A DNA stretch of 14,908 bases, taken from Deltaproteobacteria bacterium (GTDB lineage: Bacteria; Desulfobacterota; Desulfarculia; Adiutricales; Adiutricaceae). Both the position numbers and the translations under genes were made by a program. The stretch is from the NCBI GenBank assembly GCA_031279155.1, contig JAITJB010000150.1, forward strand, positions 1 to 14,908, read 5' to 3'. Below the pieces are notes generated by a model that saw only the letters and a program-made list of their open reading frames with translations, made no database searches and was not told the origin of the DNA. Positions 14,815 through 14,908 of the stretch are shown piece by piece; within the stretch, counting starts at the first letter, position 1; each line of letters begins with the position of its first letter.

Positions 14815-14908
14815 GGATTTTTCCTCCGTTGAGTATTAAAGAAAAAATAGAGCGAAATAGCTAGATTTGATTTAAAAAATATTTAAAGCGGTTTTCATAT
14901 TAAACCAA
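14815..14908 (-). promoter_or_regulatory. Leader of tssB: Shine-Dalgarno and possible promoter
   Basis: The 94 bases upstream of tssB contain GGAGGA at 14827-14822 and no coding sequence. A poor sigma-70-like pair, TTGGTT (14908-14903) and TAAATA (14885-14880) 17 bases apart, lies at the very edge of the window and overlaps the TTTAATATGAA element (14904-14894). The ribosome site is solid; the promoter is a weak guess, and the real one may be outside the window. Confidence 0.4.

Noticed and set aside
1..14908. CRISPR arrays, tRNA or rRNA genes, insertion sequences or integrase genes.
   Set aside because: No regularly spaced repeats, RNA gene signatures, transposase motifs or terminal inverted repeats were seen; almost all DNA is accounted for by T6SS genes.

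Overview
The window holds most of the structural gene cluster of a type VI secretion system (T6SS), the contractile, phage-tail-like injection machine of Gram-negative bacteria. Every recognisable gene is on the minus strand, so the cluster reads from right to left: tssB, tssC, tssE, tssF, tssG, tssH (clpV), tagH (FHA protein), tssJ, tssK, tssL and the first 603 codons of tssM, which runs off the left edge. An outer-membrane lipoprotein (TssJ) and inner-membrane TssL/TssM imply a diderm host, most likely a proteobacterium in the broad sense (including Desulfobacterota). Coding DNA is of moderate GC (about 45% where counted) and the spacers are AT-rich. I cannot name the genus.

Layout (minus strand, right to left). 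14908-14815: leader with a strong Shine-Dalgarno for tssB. 14814-14308: tssB, small sheath subunit. 14307-13950: an unusual 358-base, 28% GC noncoding gap. 13949-12471: tssC, large sheath subunit. 12428-9190: baseplate genes tssE, tssF and tssG, the last two overlapping. 9163-6488: tssH/clpV, the sheath-recycling AAA+ ATPase. 6441-5056: tagH. 5056-4190: tssJ, sharing one base with tagH. 4189-4076: 114-base gap with a weak hairpin. 4075-2750: tssK. 2746-1811: tssL. 1810-1: tssM, starting directly after the tssL stop and in the same frame.

How the genes work together. TssJ, TssL and TssM form the trans-envelope complex. TssK connects it to the TssE/F/G baseplate, on which TssB/TssC polymerise as a contractile sheath. 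ClpV disassembles the contracted sheath and TagH is a probable assembly regulator. The inner tube (Hcp), the spike (VgrG, PAAR), the TssA cap, effectors and immunity proteins, and the Ppk/Ppp kinase-phosphatase pair are all absent here, so they must lie outside the window. The order tssBC-E-F-G-clpV-fha-J-K-L-M resembles the H2-type T6SS of Pseudomonas, without its sigma-54 activator gene.

This is a known system type and I see no new machine. The points worth a second look are the split between tssB and tssC, a TssJ with extra sequence at both ends and a C8 tract, the tssL/tssM junction, and short repeats in the spacers.
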